From Gymnopus androsaceus JB14 (Eukaryota > Basidiomycota > Agaricomycetes > Agaricales > Omphalotaceae): DNA of 64,000 nucleotides. The number at the start of each line of letters is the position of its first letter. Within the stretch, counting starts at the first letter, position 1. A program made the position numbers and the translations under genes. The notes under the pieces are model-generated. The model saw only the letters and a program-made list of their open reading frames with translations, was not told where the DNA came from and made no database searches. Shown here piece by piece: positions 31,595 to 44,758 of this stretch. The DNA is taken from contig ML769410.1 in NCBI GenBank assembly GCA_009733575.1, forward strand, positions 96,343 to 160,342, written 5' to 3'.

Positions 31595-34500
31595 GGTAGT
31601 CGAGCAAAGGAAGTATTGCTTGCCTGTTCCATATTGCTCTAGAGGTCGATGCTTTGAAATTTCTGTGTACCGAGATGAACGCGGAGACAGAGACTCATAG
31701 CCTTGAACACAAAGGAAAAAGAAGACTCGGAACGTGTGTAGGATTTGACTCTGAATGTACTTACACGGGTTGCTTGGACTCCCTGTTAAGTATTCAAAGT
31801 TAATCGGTCAAGTTTCATGAGAATGGTAGAGCACAACTCTCGCACATCATGGCTTCTTGGACGTTATCACTCAATGTGCAGATGCTAGTCAACAAGGGAA
31901 ATATTACAAACCAAATAGTCCGGAACAGCGTGAAGGCATTCTTCGGTAGTGTATTTGGTAGTACTTTAATTTGTTTGCGTAGTGAACAATGCTTTGTTCT
32001 CATATTCCTGAATGTTCATGATTAATGTCAAACTCGAGTATGGGTAAAATTCGACAAATCCCTGGTTAAAGTCTTCATCGGTGTCTGGTACGTTCTTAAT
32101 GAGCCCAGAGCTGCGAAATAACGCGTAATTAGGCCAGTTCGAGGAGTTTCGAGAAATTTCCGAAGGAGGACGCGGCCTGGAAGGTAAGTAAGTGTAGCGG
32201 TGCTCATCCTTCCCAACTTCAGTTAAGTATTGAATGTCGTTATGTTTCGCCCCCGACCGCCAGTGCGATCTCTGTTAGCCAACGTCGCAGACTTTCTTTT
32301 GTCATCCTGAATGTTTTTTCTTCCTCGGACCTTCCTTCTTTAGCGTGTACATAACCCTGAGCTCTTGTGAGGTTCTAAACATCGCACGTTTCGACGATCG
32401 TGTACATATTCTGTTTAAGTATGCGAGAGACGACTTTTCAGTAGAAATCGCAGGATACGTTTCATTGTTATACCGCCGAGAGTTGACTCCTAATAATACT
32501 ATCATTGAATGCGCTTCTATTTTTTATTAGACCAATGCTATATAGTTGGCATTGGGTTAATTTTAGATGGACGTAAACTGGTCAATGCTACTATTGATGT
32601 ACCAGTAATGCACTCGGAGATGTCCGTACTGAAAAACTTTTGTAATACTTGACGAACCGTCTTCAAAGTTTGTAGTATATTAGATATACTTTAATGTTTA
32701 CAATTCCAAAATTTGGTGATTTTAGAAAATGTTTCGTTCAAGGCTCCGGCAACTCCCGTAGGTGCATTTTCGACACTCTTTGCTGGTTGTTATTTGTTTT
32801 GGCGCCTCCGGAGTGTGTTCAATAATGTTATATAGTCCCATAAATGATATTTTGTGACTCCTAGGGTATAGAGAAATTTATTGCTCTGTACCGAGACTCA
32901 AGAATGCAAATGCACCTGGATAATCTGAGTTGACAAAAGTCCTGAATATTTAACTTGTATTTAATTCCAAAAATAAGTATATAGATTACTTGAATACATG
33001 TATAAGAGCATACAGTAAAGATTTGAAGTGAAACGGAAAGGAAATGCGCCCTCCGCAAACTTTTTTCTCCAAAAATGCATTACTTGTACATCGATAGTAT
33101 TCTCAAGGTTTTTTTTAGAACAAACTTCAAGTAATAGCGGAGCGTCTGAGTTTCCGCTCCTCAACAAAGCGACTGACGTGATGAGGTATGCCTTTTACGC
33201 TACTCGCCAGGGTGAAGTTGGAGCAACGTAGAAGCTCAAACGCTGTCCAAAATTTGAATCCACAATAAGTATACAAGTACTCATGAAGTTTGCGATGACA
33301 AGGGTGCTGGGTAAAGCTCCTGATATTCTTCAGTTTCACGGTATGTATGTGTATACGGCGACGAAGGATAGGATACCAAGTGTTTGGTTCCCTACATTCG
33401 TCGATCTCCTTAGTACCCCTCGTCATGAGCACGATTGAAGGTGCGGGACTCCCTTAATCATCTACACACCACAACTCGTGTACACTGTGGCTACCAATAC
33501 TAACACTCTCCGCTGTGGTTCAACTTGGGATTGCGTGCTGGCGACAACTCGCATCATCCGGGTCCATCTGAGGTTCATCTTATCTTAGTAGTATCTAGTA
33601 GTCCCTGACAAGTTCATTGGCTTAGTAGCGTCCCTGTGCATTGAGGAGCGACTTGCCGCAGGAAAGTACCAGCAAGTACTTCACATGAACGCCACTTCAG
33701 TAGTTCATTCGCGGTTGGTGAATTTTGCTGAACGACTCGTCGGAGCCGTAGATTTTCCTGGATTCTCCCTTTTTTCAAGAAACCGATAGATTGGAGCGTC
33801 TCCAGGTTTTTCAATTTAAAAAATGGTTATTTTTTTCTCATGTTGTTCTTAGATGCGGGGAGAGCATATACCCGGCAACATACCGGATGATCTGCGCCAC
33901 GCTTCGAGTTATTCAAGTCGGCACTCATCGACATCGCCTATTGAGCGGTTGAACTTAGGTGCAACACAAATCGGCTGTAGGTGATTGTACTCGGCAGCGA
34001 AAAATGATAATATTCTTGCTGTAGATATTGTTGATCATACATCTGACTTCGACTTCACTTTTTGAATTGTACATGAGGAGACACCACAAATATATGCGCT
34101 CCCGAAGTCCCATTAGCACAAGACCAAGCTTATCGACTAGTTGGAGTGGGTATGCCGAATTTTAATACCATACGCATTTAGTATACGAGAATAGCGGTAC
34201 CATACCAAGAGCAAGCTGCATTCAGGATCCACCTTGATTCTCCGAGTTGGATTTGTGTATTATCCTCCCAATATCCGCGATTTAGCCTTAAATTATCTTA
34301 TCGCTTGAAGCAGTCCGCACTTCGGACAAGGACTCCGGAAAAACCTACATAAATGGTCATAAAAAGCCCGCAAACCATCTCGATATCTCCCTTAACTCCC
34401 TATGCTCATCTCGATGAAGACAAATTCGTATCTATGCACGACCCTCTTTCTGGGAGTTTGTGAGAGAAATAAAAAATCTCAAAATTTGAAGCGATACTAC

Positions 34501-36463
34501 GAGTAACAGTGCCCCGCGTGGGGAAGCAGCGGGGGTCGCTCGAAAGTCGTTAGGGCAGGGGCTTGATCGCCTGGGTATTATGACTTCTGTCCTTCCTCAT
34601 TGATGATGTCGAACGTTGAGAGATAATCATATGTCCTATGCAGTTGATGATGCTCTTCAACGCATAGATCTATGTAATGATACATGTACATGTGATAATT
34701 TTGCAACGAGCTGTAGAACGAAGAACTTGCTGGATAGCGGGTGCTTGCACCATACGCAATGACACTTCACCAAGTATCAACACACCGTAAAACCCGGGCA
34801 GCCATGAGGGAGGTCCATGTGAGTGAGTTGCAGCATACGCGTAGCCTCAAAGACCACGCATGATTCCGTACCGAAAGGCGGGAGCCCCATCGATCTCCCA
34901 CAGAAAAAGCTCGGCCGTTCGTGGCGGTTAGCAAGACAATCTATGAATTTTGTGTCTCGTAGTAGTTAGACCAATTCCACTATAAGTAATCACTCTAAGC
35001 CAAGTCCAAGTCCATTTCCGCGACACAATTGATGTTTCCGGAGTCAATATTGACCGCTCCGATAATGCTGCTCTTAATTCGATTATATATTTTCTGGGTA
35101 GGATTTCTCTCAGCATACAAAAGAGATATTGAATCGAATACAGTACCTACATATGTGTCGGGAAGCAGATAGCTTCTTGATTTAACTACTACCTGCTTCT
35201 AGCAGAATTCAGCTGATTATGGGAATCTATACCAAGAAGTCTTCCCCACCGGATCAACAGCAAACACAGAGCTCGCCAGCTTAGGAAGATAGACGTTCCC
35301 TGGGCATTCCTCATGTGATATGCTAGCCTAGAATTAGCTCCTGAACGTGTGAGAAGACTTACACAGTTGTCAGACGGTGGAATATCGGTGACACTTGAAG
35401 ACTGTAATGAATTCGATGTCGAGTCTAGAGTTAGAAACGATACACGATACACGCTGGGCGCACGCCCTTCGAGGAGAGGACAGCAGTATCATCCCCTGGC
35501 AGCTGCTCATCAGAGTCAATCGCAACGGACGCGGCCGAAAAAATAACGCACGCACGCAGAAATAGACCCGGTCCAAAGTACAAGGTTCAATACAGGGAGA
35601 TATCTCTCCAACCATCATGAAAATGCTGCAATCGATAATCATTTCCACTTGGGAATATAGGTGTCCCAAAGGGCGCGTTTGAGGAGAAGGGCCAGTCCTG
35701 AGAGTCCTGGGAACTGCCATCCAGAGTTTACCTGTATGTGGCTCAGATGTGGCTTGACGCGTCGTACTCGGGATAAATTTGTTGATAGATTGAAACCAAA
35801 GGAGTGTTCATCGTTCAACACACAGATGCGCATTGATATGGCGCCAAGATCTGAAAGCGTGGAGGTTGGTCGGATAGGCACGTCTAACATGTGATGTCAA
35901 ATCCACAAAAACCATTAAACAAAATGCCCAGAACAAACCGCAGGAACAACAGTCAACGTCTACAATGCAGGCGCTGAATCTCCACAAAGAATTCCCCAAG
36001 CGGATCACCCATACCTCCGAGAACGAGCTATCAGCTGCACGTTCCGTTGTATGATGGAAGTCGACAGTGGGAATGCCAGCGTCATATACGGTATATGATG
36101 GAACTGGGTTCCTACTGCTTTAAGATGCCGACAGACTGAGATCTTGTTTCGGTAGCGAAAAAAATATTCTCAGCTAAACAGCGGTAACGAATGAGCTGAC
36201 CAGTGCAAAAGCGATTCAATCTTTCGCAAGCTGTTGGAGGTGACTTGGCGATTGGATACCAAGAATCCTGTTGAAGGAGACTGTCAGCTCGCCGTCTCAA
36301 GCGCGGGATTGCGAGAGATGCAGTTTCAGAGAAATGGACTTGGGAGGGCAAAGCGTCTGGCAAGGGCGCTAATTACTAATCAATCACCTGCTCCTGCTGG
36401 CAACGTCTACAGCGTTCTTCTCACTGTTTTGCTCATCGACGGGCTATTTTCTTCAAGCTTTCG
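31595..36463. other. Gene-poor AT-rich region
   Basis: Almost 4.9 kb with only short open frames on both strands and frequent stops. The longest coherent candidate, minus 35639-35890 (CVLNDEHSFGFNLSTNLSRVRR...), has no family I recognise and no clear exon partners. I see no transposase, reverse transcriptase, tRNA or rRNA. The last 400 bases precede the Mkt1 gene and should carry its promoter. Confidence 0.45.
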
Positions 36464-39183
36464 ATGCCTATCAAACACCTTGAGAGTAATTATTCAATTT
36501 CCTTTAATTATTCTGCCTGCGCTGATATAATAATGTCTTCAGATTACTTGTTGGAACGGAAACATCTTCAAACATTTCCATTATCGGTCCTTTCCGATTC
36601 GCGTCTTGGTATAGATGCTTCGCATTATCTTCAGCTTTTGCTAGACTCCCCATCGTCTAGGGAGCCTCTTCTCGCTGCTACCGGCGGTTTGCCGTTGGCA
36701 TTGACCCAGCGCATTGAATCTGACCTTCGCACCCTCGAAAGACTCCGCATTAAACCCGTTTTTGTTTTCCCCGGACTTTCGCCCAACAAGAAATGGAAAC
36801 CTTTTTTTACTCCAGAACAAAATGAGGCTTGTCGCGATAGGCGCGACGCATGGGAAAAATACGAAGCCGGTCAGGAGGAAGCAGCTACCAAATTATTCGC
36901 GGGGAGGAGTTCTTTCTCGCAATGGGATCTCTGGAGGATGATCCTAAGGATTTTTAGACACCGAAACGTCGAATTTATCATTGCACCATATGTTGCCTGG
37001 CCTCAGGTATGCGCGAATTGCTTTCTGACGTCCAAAACTTTTTTTTTTCTAATTCACAGCTGCAGTTGATTTATCTTCAGCGTCACCCGAAGGCGTATAT
37101 ACATGCCATCTTCGGACCTACAGATACTCTGTTGTATCCAGGAGTCGATAAACTCATCACCTCGTTCGACCTGACTTCCGCCAACCCCACTTTCACTTTC
37201 ACATCCAAGCGCGCTTTCATCACCGAATTAGGCGTGTCAGAGGACCAGTTCCTTGACATTGGTATTCTTGTCGGCTTTGAACACTCTCCTCCTTTCCCAC
37301 CAATCACGCACGACCAAGCCTTAAAACAGACCGTCGACATGGTCAAATATTACAAGACTGGGCATGCGGCTGTCTCCGCCTTCGCTGAACATCCTGCAGT
37401 GAAGACGATTCAGTACCCGGATCACTATGCTAGGACGCGTTCCATGATCAAGTATTCCTTGATCCTCTCATCCGAAGGAACGGTCGTTCCCCTCCCTATT
37501 GCCATTACAGCTCCGCCAAGCCACGGTCATCCTAACCACCATCCCCATCATCCCACCGCGGCAGATATTCCCCAGGACCTCCATGATATCTTCACGAACC
37601 GGCTCCCCGATGAAATATATTTCTATCTCTCCCGCGGTCTCCTTGGTCCACAGGCGCTTGTCTGGCTGACCTCTGGACAAATTGTGGAGAATCCTCCATT
37701 GGACAATGGAGAAACTACCGAGTATAAACGCTTTGTCAAAGAGGTCATCACGGATGGCCAGACTGGTCCGCGGGCTACCGCACTCGCTCTGATCAGTAGT
37801 GTCGCGCACAACTTCTGGTCGAACCGAAAAGTGCACGGTTATTTCTGGTTCGAGTACCAAACTCCTCAACACCAGAAAGCCGTCCAGCACAACTCCCCTC
37901 AAACTGCGCAACTAGCCGAAAGGGTATCCGGGTGGAATGTCAGCTATTCGATCGTGGAGGAGGAGCTGAGGAGACAGAATGTAAGTTGTCGGCATGGCTT
38001 CCTTTTTTAGCCAAATGTTCGTTTTTCGTTAAACTGACTCTTATCATTGGATGCTGGTAGTCGTCAACCATCGATTTCTCCCTATGCCTGGGAGCAACCG
38101 CGACAGAACGCTTGGCTGCGCGTACCAAGGTAAAGAGCAATCCTCAAGGACCCCTTGAGAAAAAAGACGAGATCGTTGGCAATGTCATATGGCGTTTTCT
38201 CGAATTGCGAGGGTAAGCTTTACTCCTATTCTATTTTTTGTGCGCCGAACGAATGCGGGTCCCTTAGATTTTTACTGAACACGCATACGCACTCGCCTCT
38301 GGCCCGAGCAATGTATACTGCAATCAAACAGGCACGGGTGAACGACAAGTTCCAAGACCCGTTGTACCTTTTCCTCGAATTGGTCAGAGCCGGAGTAATG
38401 CATGGCCATCTATGGTCAAGTCGCGCTTTCAGTGGAGGGCCCAGCTTTGGTACAGGTACGTGACCTATCGGGCTATATTTTTTTTGAAGCTAATCTTGCT
38501 GACGATCTAGATGATGAAAAATCCTGTATGCTCCTTGTCATGCGAGTCTTGAGTATTGTCCCACTCAATTTCAAGGTGATTTTGGAAACTGTTCATGGTG
38601 GTCCATCTATTAATAATACATAAACATCATAGTTCCAAGCATGGTCTGCTCCGCTATCTCGCGAGCTGTTGGTGTTCAACTCGTTCGTACGTTCACTTAC
38701 CAGAGCGCTACGTACCTTACTAGAGGTAACTTCGCTCAATATGCTCCTCCGCGGGGATGCACGCCGTGCTCGCGACGACCTACTTGACATCGCCCTGTCG
38801 CTCCCGTTTCAAACGGAGGTTAATACTGGTTTTGGAGTATTAGCCAAAGTGTATCTCGACGCCCTCACACATATCAACAATGGTGCCAGAGTCCGCGATC
38901 CATACGCGGAAGGTGTGGCGGAAGCCAAAGCCATGGCATTGGAAATCTGCGAGGAAACTTTCACAGGCGTAAAGTATCCTAAGCAAGAGGTTGAACGCGG
39001 ATTCCGCTTCTGGGACGTGGTATGTGAAAAACCTGCTTGTATTGCCGTAATATTTGGTTAAATGAAACCTTTCTTTAGACCTTGACAGCTATGCGACAAC
39101 TTCACTCGGAGGGTGCAGTACTGCAAGAGCTGATTGACCAATTCGAGGCAGCCGAAGCATGGCTGGCGCCTATGCGACCATGA
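36464..39183 (+). CDS. MKT1: Mkt1-like post-transcriptional regulator (XPG/PIN-like)
   Basis: Large protein of the Mkt1 family, which in yeast binds Pbp1 at polysomes and affects translation and stability of particular mRNAs. Exon 1 gives MPIKHLEN. Across an intron the XPG-N-like fold continues: RLGIDASHYLQLLL, TGGLPLALTQRIESDLR, KPVFVFPGL, then YGP-type IFGPTDTLLYPGVDKLI and LGVSEDQFLDIGILVGFEHSPPFP. Middle and C-terminal Mkt1 domains follow (DEIYFYLSRGLLGPQALVWL, LCLGATATERLAARTK, FLELVRAGVMHGHLW, LLVMRVLSIVPLNFK). The TGA is at 39181-39183. About eight introns all join in frame; the first intact intron acceptor is the second of two CAGs near 37069. No lesion in 2.7 kb. Confidence 0.9.
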
Positions 39184-39722
39184 TACGTGGGCGTAATTTC
39201 TTCCAAAACGAGATTGCGATGATTTTCATGTGGGAGGTTGAGAGGTAGCTCGGTCACCTCCAGTCATTATTACTTTGGCAATGCTGCGATGTTTTGATTG
39301 CTTTCGAAACACTTAGTTTTCCCTTGAACGTTGCGATTGATGGAAGACACACAGCTGGAACTGCATTATTGAAATGATTGTTGATTCCTCCAAAGGATAC
39401 ATGGAAGGCTAGCTAAAATTAGGTGGGAAATCGATGAAAACCTTTGCGCTGGGAAAAAGCTCGAGGAGACGAGTTAACCTAAGCGGCTCGACAGGAGGCT
39501 GGGCCTCGCCTTGGCCAAATATGGTGTTTTTTGTGATTATGCGGATTGTGGCGAAATCATGTGGGAATACCGCCCAGAGTGGCATGAGAAAATCTAACGA
39601 TTCTAGATCTCGGACTGAGCAAGAAAGGTTGATTGAATCGATCTCACACAGTTTCCTTTCAACTACAAAATGGCACTACCTTGCCTCCTGTCCCCACTCC
39701 TCCGTTTAAAACCCTGCCCGAC
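39184..39722. other. Intergenic
   Basis: 3' end of the Mkt1 gene and promoter of the next gene. The open frame 39434-39709 looks accidental. Confidence 0.4.
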
Positions 39723-40519
39723 ATGCTCGACCTTCCCCAGACCATGACCTTGTTCTCACCCTCCTCCTTCCAGTCTATTGATGTTGTCGACGACGTCGAT
39801 GCCAAGTTCAATGCTACTCACCTTTATTACCACAAGCCGGATACTGTGCAGATAATTCAACTCGTCGAGTGCCCTCCTCCCCCTCGTCGGATTATTTCTG
39901 CTGAATCCTCATATACTTCCTCTTCTTGGGCCTCATCCTCTTATTGCTCAGAAGAGGCAGACGAGTCAGAGTGCTCATCATACTGTTCGTCAGTGGAACC
40001 TGTGGTCCAGGACAGTTCAGAACCAGAACCCATTCCCTATGAACCGGCCGCATCTTCTGAAGCGTATAACATTCGGATGAAGCGAATTCTCGCATGGCGA
40101 GAGGACTTCTCTTCACATCTTAGTACTACTCTTTCCGGTAAGCAGTGGGCATAACCCTTTTTATGTCGTGAAATAAGCTCATTATTTTCTTTTCGCTTTC
40201 ATAGACCCTTCCATTTCCTCTTCTCTCAAGAGAAAGATTTCAGTACATCCAGACGACGACGATGTTGTAAGTCTTCCTTTGTTTGATTTCTTTTCCCGTG
40301 CTAACCCTATTTCGCAGAAATCACATACCTCCAAAAGATCAAGGTCACAGTCGTCACAGGGCGAAGGGACGAGCAGTTGTAGCTCGCTTGGCGGGCTATC
40401 CTGTCCAGCGTGTGATGCCTCCTTTGATACTCGCCAAGATCTCCGACAGCATGGGTACTGACGCTCGTGCTGGTGCCAACGAGGCATGCTTTGTTGCTGT
40501 CGATTACGCGTTTGAGTGA
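39723..40519 (+). CDS. Agaricomycete conserved protein with C-terminal C2H2-like finger (frame-disrupted at the end)
   Basis: Recurrent mushroom family without assigned function, probably nuclear. ATG 39723 starts MLDLPQTMTLFSPSSFQSID. Then come THLYYHKPDTVQIIQLVE, PPPPRRIISAESSYTSSS and a Ser/Glu-rich acidic stretch (SYCSEEADESECSSYCSS), NIRMKRILAWREDFSS, and a basic block after an intron (SSLKRKISVHPDDDD). Last comes SCPACDASFDTRQDLRQHG, a C2H2-type finger half. As sequenced it stops at TGA 40459-40461. Dropping one G from CATGGG near 40453 extends the protein through TDARAGANEACFVAVDYAFE to TGA 40517-40519, which is the ending usual for the family. Two introns fit. Confidence 0.7.
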
Positions 40520-43500
40520 ACCTTTCCCAAGGTTTCGCGTACTTGTTGCGTACTTGCTGCGTTGCCTTTTTTTTTGTGGCAATTTCTATCCGTTGCAGTC
40601 CGTCTTTCGCATTCTCCCTATCCAAGTTGCTTCCGTCCTTCGCATTCTCCCCATCCATTATATCATTACCGCATCATCATCACCCTTCATATCTATCTTC
40701 CTGTAAGTATTAATCGACTGCCCTCATTGCATGTATTCGCATTCCCGGTGTTACATTAATTGCTTTTGACTATTACATATATTCTATTAGGCTGTATAAT
40801 TCAGTAGGACTACTCGATCTGTACATAGCATAGTCCATGAAATGCGAAACACACAAACACATCTTGAACATATATCGATTCAGCCTCAGGTAACCAGCCA
40901 AGAAGTGCCACAATCAGGCAAGACTTGTCGGTGAGCGTGCGATGAACGAACGAATAAAAGAATGCCGGCAAGAGCGCACCAAGCCCCGCAACCATTGTCG
41001 ATGTGCGCCGCTAATCCTCATACCTCTCGCCATATGAAACTCCACACGGATACTGTCAACCGCCTCGTACATATACAACAAAAGAATCATGTTCAGAGAG
41101 ATCCGTCAACAGCTCCGATGGAAACAGGAAGGAGTAAAGACTGGCAGGCCATGGGAATACCTCAGCGCTTTCAGGATCCGACGTGAGAATGACCGTTCGT
41201 TTGAACGAGTTGCATGGGAATGCCTCAGTTGCTACAAGCCATCAAGTCGCCCGGACATTTACAGTGTACACTGCTCTCCCTGTGGTATCTTGATATTCAG
41301 TTAGCCGCCGTCGAGGCTTGGAGCTAAAGCCTGGCATCTGCATAAAGTTCGACTTTGCGAAGCTTCCTAACTTGAACGTCATTGGAAACACCGACTAGGC
41401 TTGTACTGAGGTTCCTTTCTTTTAACCCTGGTTAACGGGATGGGATGTGATTGAATTGAAATGGACCTACTACTAGTATAGCTAAGGATACGTTCATAAA
41501 TGACACGCTAAGCCACCTCAACGTTTCACACCCACGTCTTCAGCGGGTCGGTTCTCTTCACCTCCTATAAATGGAGTCTCGGGATCGCTGCCTTTGAGAC
41601 GAATAAGGCTGAGTTTACTGTATATAGCGATGTGACAGGAGCCTTCCATGCTGACCTTTTCTGGCCGTTAAAAAAAATTGCCCATTTTAAGTTTTCATCG
41701 TAACCTGTAGTCATCGAGTTTGATAAAGCGTTCTAGTTACTTCCAATGGCCAGCTTCAAGGCTGAAGGGCCTTAAGAGAACGACACCTACACAAATTGGA
41801 TAAATGAGGGTACCGTCATCAAACTTAAAATTTCACCTTCTCACCTTCTATGCGCCTCACGCCCCAACACATGCTTTTCAAGACGGCTTTCAACGCAGAA
41901 AGAAATAATCCATAGCAGTCCTAGGCACGGCGATGAGCCCATCGTACTTCCGTGTACCCGTTGAGGTCTTATTTTACAGATTAAACCCACGTCAATGTAC
42001 CCTACGTTGGCGAAACTGATTAAGACGGTAAATTGGCACACCCACGGCGGTCACAAAAGAACAAACTCTTAGCTTACCTTCCGTTAACTCCGGTGAGGTC
42101 TAGATCATTTATTGCGCGAGAAACAAGGTGAGTCCCTTTGAATCCTCCCTCGTTCGGCAAAGCATCTATATTGAGATGAGGTCGGGAAGATAAAGCCACT
42201 GAGAATATGCCGTAGAATGTCCAAGGTTTTCGCGCTGTTTCCTTTCAAAAAGATTAAGAGAAGACCAGGAACTTGTATGGGCCAAGTTAATGGTCTTCAA
42301 GTTACCGGTCTTCCGCACAAGAGTTAGCCAACTTTCCCGCTCGTACTATTCAAAAATGCGGCAAAATTACGTGTCACTGCATCGCTATGAGTCTCGATTG
42401 CTACTTACTAGGGTTAAAATATTTGAGGAAAGAGCGATACCCACGACAGTCATGGATATATAAGTGTTAACAGACGCGACGAGTTGACTTGTTGACCTGA
42501 TTTTGATATATGTGCGCCCGCACCCGTTAGCGTACATCGTTAAAGTTGAGGGACTGTGAAGATTTGATATCGCTATGAAGGAGTTGTACTAACAGCGATA
42601 ATGATGAGATTGCTCTTACCAAATGCAAAAATATTCCCATCGCAAGTATTATATGTGAACGATGGGGGTCGCGGTCGACAAGCAGTTATTTTTCTCGCGA
42701 TTAAGCGTCTCACGAATCTGTCAAAGAGCGTTCGGTTTGGACGAGAGGATTCTGGCTGGTACTGGCATAGTATTAGTTTCCGGTTTAGTATCTTTTAGTA
42801 TTGTCTAGTTACTCATCGCTCAGTTCCGTGGAGAGAGAAGTGTGAAGTGAGGATGGTCGAGATCAGTCGAGATCAGGTCAGGTCAAGGTACCAATATTCG
42901 AAAGCTGGCAGTATGGACACGATGGTTTGATCGAGGGAAGAAAAACCGTTCTCACGCCTCTTGTTTCACGTTCAACGACGCTCAACGCTCGAAGGATTTG
43001 ATATTCCAGCCGAAACCGACAAATCCTGTAGGATACGATACTCTTCTTATCACCTCAAGAATCTTACAGATGTATTGATTTTTGCTCAACCAAGAATATA
43101 TCTCGACTACTACTTTGCCCATCAACGAGCGTGAAGAGCCTATAACACCGAAAAATGATACGTTCTATACTCAGTAAGCCTTTGACTTCCTTATCCACTG
43201 TAATTCCCTGATATCAACTTCCAGGGACTGCATCTGTCGCTCCGTCAAACCGTGTATTCCTTAGCACTCTAGAACGTGTATCTGTGTCAATCGCAACCTG
43301 CTTCATATCCTGGGTATACAGTCTCGTAACTCTGAACCTGTTGGAAAAATTCACAGGTCCATTGCACCGCGGTTGCTTTCTCATGTGTGCGTGAACTAGC
43401 AAGTTGAACAATGCTTAGGAAAAACTTTACAGTGTTCCTCGCTCAACAGGCCTAGAATCAGCTACTCGGACAGGAAATGAACACCTTGTATCTGGACCAT

Positions 43501-44758
43501 AAACCTTTTCCTGCAACTGGTGCAAGCGCGCGCGCATACAAGGGAAACGTAGGAGGGTTTGCAATGAACCTAATCTGGATAAATCAATCCATTTTGGCAA
43601 CAGAATTTTTTTTTGCCTTTTCGGGATGATATGATTGTTGAGAGGTTTGATAAGTTTTTGGTATTTTCCTATCGAAATTTTCGAGAGTAAGGCTACTCAC
43701 CTAGTAGGGAACTCGGAAAATGCACGTTTGACTTAGGTCAATGTGCAGACCGGACGCCGATATTTCCAAGGATTTACTTCAAAGAAGATATATCTTTAGA
43801 ATTCCTTCCCACCTGCAATGCTAGATTGTTGTCAAATACTCGTTTCTTATGGGGAATGAAGCGTGGAGAATCCGAGGCGCTCAATCTTTCAAATAGTAGA
43901 CGTTTTGTTCAACCTCATGCCTCTTTATCCGATCTCCCACCACTGGCAAACAGCCTAGAATAACCTTTGTTCACCTTTTGAGACACCACTCATCCTATAT
44001 TACCACGTAATTAACTCTCATCCATGCAATAAGTATGACCAGAATTGGGTTCTACAGCGGTACATGGGTCATTTGCAATATTTCCTTGACGTTTTCCGAC
44101 CTATAACACCGCTGGGTTTCTGTAGGGGACCGTGGCTCCTCGGTACAGCTCGTCTATCACGACCTCCCTCCCACAATTAATCGGGGACCTGGTCGTGGGC
44201 ACCAAGGTCCTAAGAAGGGCAAATACTTATCTTCTTTCCAAACTTCAGCACCCGAACATTTTATTCGGTTCCTTGGCTATTTCAACTTGACTCTGTATTA
44301 GCTGCACTTGCTCATGCACACACACGGGTATTAACGCACTCGAGGTTTAGAAATTGCTGCTCTCCGACTGGCTGAAAAATTGTGTTGAAATGTCTTCGAT
44401 CGAATAATCAACTTCTTCTCATCCTCGACTCGGATCACTATGAGGTTCTTACCATTCATTCTTCCCAAGCCCAAGCCAACCATTCTTGGAGAACTGAGAA
44501 CTTCAATTCCTTCTTCGAGGACTTCCGCGGACAATCACGGCGACATTGCCGTGATGGCATTTTCTATCATGTCAGCCGCGAGTCAGCCGAGCTATGAGAA
44601 CTATCTCAGCAAGCAATTCCTTGAGCGACGGTAGAAGGGCTAGTTTGTCAGCGCGAAAGATTCCACAATACACAGTGCTGGATTGCAGTTGAGCAAAGAG
44701 CTTCATAACGAAGGGAAACACGTCGAGCGGCTTAAAACAAAAACGCAAATACAAAGCA
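40520..44758. other. Gene-poor region
   Basis: 4.2 kb with no gene I can support. Near 42858-42890 there are short tandem-like phrases (GTCGAGATCA, CAGGTCAGGTCAAGG), and GGATATATAAG near 42454 is TATA-like but has no gene after it. A tiny spliced frame from 43155 (MIRSIL...) is too weak to call. No tRNA or transposase was seen. Confidence 0.4.

Noticed and set aside
35639..35890. Minus-strand open frame of about 83 residues with even amino-acid composition
   Set aside because: No family recognised and no exon neighbours with consistent splicing, so not called a gene.
43155..43400. Possible tiny spliced gene starting MIRSIL with a mitochondrial-like N-terminus
   Set aside because: Only one weak intron and about 60 residues; nothing conserved recognised.
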